Notes under the pieces: model-generated | What the model saw: only the letters and a program-made list of their open reading frames with translations | Databases searched by the model: none | Told to the model about the DNA's origin: nothing | Assembly (NCBI GenBank): GCA_964443315.1 | Contig: CAYUCP010000042.1 | Location: forward strand, 1 to 6,300 | Direction: 5' to 3' | Length of the DNA: 6,300 nt | DNA from: JAGOTP01 sp964443315 | GTDB taxonomy: Bacteria > Patescibacteriota > Patescibacteriia > 2-12-FULL-60-25 | Program-made: the position numbers and the translations under genes | In this document: piece after piece, positions 3,971-6,300 of the stretch | How the letters are laid out: each line of letters starts with the position of its first letter | Position numbering within the stretch: the first letter of the stretch is position 1

Positions 3971-6300
3971 ATGACCTATTTAGACCAATTCAAAGCATAC
4001 CTTCAATCAGTACAGAAGGCGTCAGCAGCAACGGTAAAAAATTATCTTGCGGATATTCGCAAGTTTCAAACATGGATCGAAGAAAAAACCGGTGAAGCAT
4101 TCACTCCTGCACTTGTTTCACAAAAGCAGATCGAAGCCTTTAAAGCTGAGATGAGAGAGGTATCGGTTAATTCAGCTGATCGATACATCTCTTCCCTTCG
4201 TAAATTCTATACCTACTTGGAATCTGAAAAGCTTATCGCAACAAATCCATTTACGCTTGGAGATTCGCTCGCTTCTGTTCATGATTCAGACATATATCAC
4301 TTGAAAGGTTTCAAAAATAGCCTGTATGAAGCAAAAGCTTCTGATCCAACGATTAAGAATTATCTTGCTGATGTAAAACAGTTCCTCTCCTGGGCAGAAG
4401 AAATCACACTTGATAAGCACTCATATGTTGAGAGTGACAAAAATCTCTTCTCAAAGCTAACAACCCAAGTTATCGAAGAGTATAAAGCTCGACTACAACA
4501 TACCGCACATCTCTCTCCAGTCTCAATCAACAGAAAGTTATCATCTATTCGCAAATACCTTTCTTTTCTGCTAAACCAGGGCCTGATTGAAGCTGCGCCT
4601 TTTGTAATCAATGCGCAAGAACACACATTTTCACAAGTCGAGGAGTCAGAAGTAACAGATACCCCAACTGAGAATTTGCTATCACAAGTATCTTATGACC
4701 AAAACCCTACTCAGCCTGCTGTAACTTCAAAGCCTTATTCTTCATTTGGCCCACTCCGACTATTCCAGCGCTTAACGAGAGCTATCAATTACACTTTCGA
4801 TCTGCTAATGATCCTACCTCTTGTTAAATTCATTGAGCATGGCCAATACCTATTCGTTAAATTCTCGGGGAAAGGCGTTTTCACAGCAGCGGAAGCTAAT
4901 ATTGCAACTGCAGGATTAGTTAGCAGAACTGCCTTTAAAACGCTAGATGGTCTAGAAAGCATGATTACCCATCGTGCTAAGCAATCACAGGTAAAAGGGA
5001 TTCATCAATTCATAACAAATGATAAAAGAACGCTTTCAGACTATGGCTTCCGTGTTTCAAACCTTCCAAAAGAGATGTTTGCTCCTCTTTCTGTGAAAAA
5101 CATGCCTTTTCACAAAAAAGCATTGCACCACCTTCGATTCACTCGCCCATCGTGGTATAAAAAATATCATTCTTATGCGCTTACTCACTATTTTCACTTC
5201 GCTATTTTGATGATTGTCGTGACTGCTTTGGGAGTCGGAGTCTATAATGGCATTTTTAATAAAGCACAAGAAACAAAGACACTCGCAGCCCCGCCGACTG
5301 CACCACCGAGGATTCTTTCCTTTCAAGGAAGACTCACTGATTCCCTGGATAATCCAATAACCGCAACTACCAATTTGCGGTTTGCCATTTATAACGACAG
5401 TACTGCCTCAGGTTCAGCGCTTCTTTGGCAAGAGGTAAAAACAACAACACCAGATACCGATGGCATCTTTAACGCGTACTTGGGACAAGGCACCTCGATT
5501 CCCTCAACCGTATTTACTGATAATGCTTCTTTGTATTTAGCTATTACCGTTGGGAGTGATACAGAACTTACTCCACGTCAACAAATTGCAACCGTCGCTT
5601 TTGCGGCAAACTCTGAGACCTTACAGGGACTACTCCCCATTACCGGTGCTGGAGCTGGGACAAGTAATGTAGTTCTTGCACTTGATTCTAGTGGGAATTT
5701 AACCATTGGCGGCTCAGCAGCTCCTACTTTCCAGGCAAGTGGTGGTCAGTTCAAGTTGTCTGGTCAACCACTTGTATTAACCACGAATGTTGGATCGAAC
5801 GGAGATATAACGCTCCAACCAGATAAATTTGGAAAAATTGATCTTCAGAAAGCACTCGTAAATAACACTCTTAACTCCCAACTGCCAACCGCTGCTGGTG
5901 CCTTGAATGTCAATGACCTCTTCGCAGTGAATGCTACGTCATCTGGTCAATCACTTGTTACGCTCAATCAAGATGGTGCAGGGCCACTGATTAGCGCTTC
6001 AGTCTCTGGCGTTGCTAGATTTACGCTTGATAACTCTGGAAATGGTACCTTTGCAGGAAATATAGCAGTTAATGGTGGAGATATCACTTCAGGAAATACA
6101 ACAGGCAATATCTTTAATAGCACCGTAAATACACTTCAAATCGGTGGCGCTGCTAGTTCACTCACGCTTGGTGCTACGACAGGCACACTCGCTCTGAGAA
6201 ATCCGACTATCAATGTAGGTGGTGGCTCTGCTACAACCATTCAAACAACAGGTGCAACAACGTTAACACTTGGCGGAAACACGACTGGAGATATTATCGT
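3971..6300 (+). CDS. Membrane-anchored fibre protein with tandem recombinase-type core-binding domains (3' end outside window)
   Basis: The frame is open for 776 codons with no stop before the window edge. ATG 3971 is the first start after an in-frame TAG at 3929; only a loose purine run (3942-3950) precedes it. Residues 1-95 and 104-212 are two copies of the helical SAM-like core-binding domain of tyrosine recombinases (XerC/XerD type): TVKNYLADIRKFQTWIEE matches TIKNYLADVKQFLSWAEE, and NSADRYISSLRKFYTYLESE matches VSINRKLSSIRKYLSFLLNQ, each ending in xxPF. No recombinase catalytic domain follows. Residues 215-257 are a polar linker; 258-400 are helical and basic (KKALHHLRFTRPSWYKKYH). About 404-429 is one transmembrane segment; the preceding positive charge predicts N-terminus inside, C-terminus outside. 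Residues 447-554 form the ILSFQGRLTD...PRQQIATVAFAAN module seen in CPR surface and tail-fibre-like proteins. From about 556 the chain is Gly/Thr/Asn-rich beta repeats (NLTIGG, LQIGGA, LTLGATTG, LTLGGNTTG). Likely a large surface fibre; the role of the cytoplasmic domains is unknown. Confidence 0.88.
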   Translation, partial: MTYLDQFKAYLQSVQKASAATVKNYLADIRKFQTWIEEKTGEAFTPALVSQKQIEAFKAEMREVSVNSADRYISSLRKFYTYLESEKLIATNPFTLGDSLASVHDSDIYHLKGFKNSLYEAKASDPTIKNYLADVKQFLSWAEEITLDKHSYVESDKNLFSKLTTQVIEEYKARLQHTAHLSPVSINRKLSSIRKYLSFLLNQGLIEAAPFVINAQEHTFSQVEESEVTDTPTENLLSQVSYDQNPTQPAVTSKPYSSFGPLRLFQRLTRAINYTFDLLMILPLVKFIEHGQYLFVKFSGKGVFTAAEANIATAGLVSRTAFKTLDGLESMITHRAKQSQVKGIHQFITNDKRTLSDYGFRVSNLPKEMFAPLSVKNMPFHKKALHHLRFTRPSWYKKYHSYALTHYFHFAILMIVVTALGVGVYNGIFNKAQETKTLAAPPTAPPRILSFQGRLTDSLDNPITATTNLRFAIYNDSTASGSALLWQEVKTTTPDTDGIFNAYLGQGTSIPSTVFTDNASLYLAITVGSDTELTPRQQIATVAFAANSETLQGLLPITGAGAGTSNVVLALDSSGNLTIGGSAAPTFQASGGQFKLSGQPLVLTTNVGSNGDITLQPDKFGKIDLQKALVNNTLNSQLPTAAGALNVNDLFAVNATSSGQSLVTLNQDGAGPLISASVSGVARFTLDNSGNGTFAGNIAVNGGDITSGNTTGNIFNSTVNTLQIGGAASSLTLGATTGTLALRNPTINVGGGSATTIQTTGATTLTLGGNTTGDII
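4040..4368 (+). repeat. Internal duplication marking the two core-binding domains
   Basis: AATTATCTTGC occurs at 4040-4050 and again at 4358-4368, exactly 318 bases (106 codons) apart, encoding the same NYLAD motif at the same place in each domain copy. The second domain copy is about 11 residues longer further on. Apart from such short patches the DNA has diverged, so the duplication is old or was acquired as two distinct domains. Confidence 0.6.

Noticed and set aside
4360..4626. 88-codon - strand ORF, and a similar one at 5057-5326
   Set aside because: Both lie opposite the long + strand fibre gene, whose frame has recognisable domains throughout.
1..6300. CRISPR array, tRNA, rRNA or insertion sequence
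   Set aside because: No regularly spaced direct repeats, cloverleaf-like sequence, rRNA motifs or transposase were seen. The recombinase-like domains of the fibre gene lack a catalytic part, so they are not evidence of an integrated mobile element.

Overview
The window looks like a piece of a Candidate Phyla Radiation (Patescibacteria) genome, probably Microgenomates-like. This is inferred from gene content, not from a marker gene. It carries secreted beta-rich proteins of a kind familiar from that group, a signal-peptide/Ig-like/C-terminal-anchor protein, and a surface protein with the 'FQGRLTD...PRQQIATVAFAANSETLQG' module. The coding frames read with the standard bacterial code: no in-frame TGA, and the complete confident genes end in TAA. 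The sequence is a metagenome-style scaffold with one 100-N gap (3324-3423).

Left part (1-1875, + strand): the 3' end of one secreted protein gene is followed 44 bp later by a complete paralogue of 464 aa. Their shared C-terminal domains are about three quarters identical in protein, while the DNA has diverged mostly at silent positions. Next, converging on the - strand (1932-2873), is a membrane-anchored protein with a signal peptide, two predicted beta-sandwich domains and a C-terminal transmembrane anchor. A strong hairpin and a small RBS-overlapping hairpin lie just upstream of it.

Middle part (about 2890-3970): a long AT-rich stretch with no confident large gene, interrupted by the assembly gap. 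It holds several short stop-free frames, some vaguely like glycosyltransferase pieces and possibly decayed genes. It also holds a credible 52-aa small membrane-protein ORF (3646-3804) preceded by an inverted repeat.

Right part (3971-6300, running off the end): the most interesting gene. Its first ~212 residues are two tandem copies of the helical core-binding (SAM-like) domain found at the N-terminus of tyrosine recombinases, but no recombinase catalytic domain follows. Instead there is a linker, a basic helical region, one transmembrane segment (about 404-429) and an outward-facing beta-rich fibre with a repeat region that is still open at the window edge.

Taken together, this is a cell-surface locus: two secreted domains, one anchored Ig-like protein, one small membrane protein and one large fibre-like protein with a DNA-binding-type fold on its cytoplasmic side. 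A joint function is not shown by the sequence.
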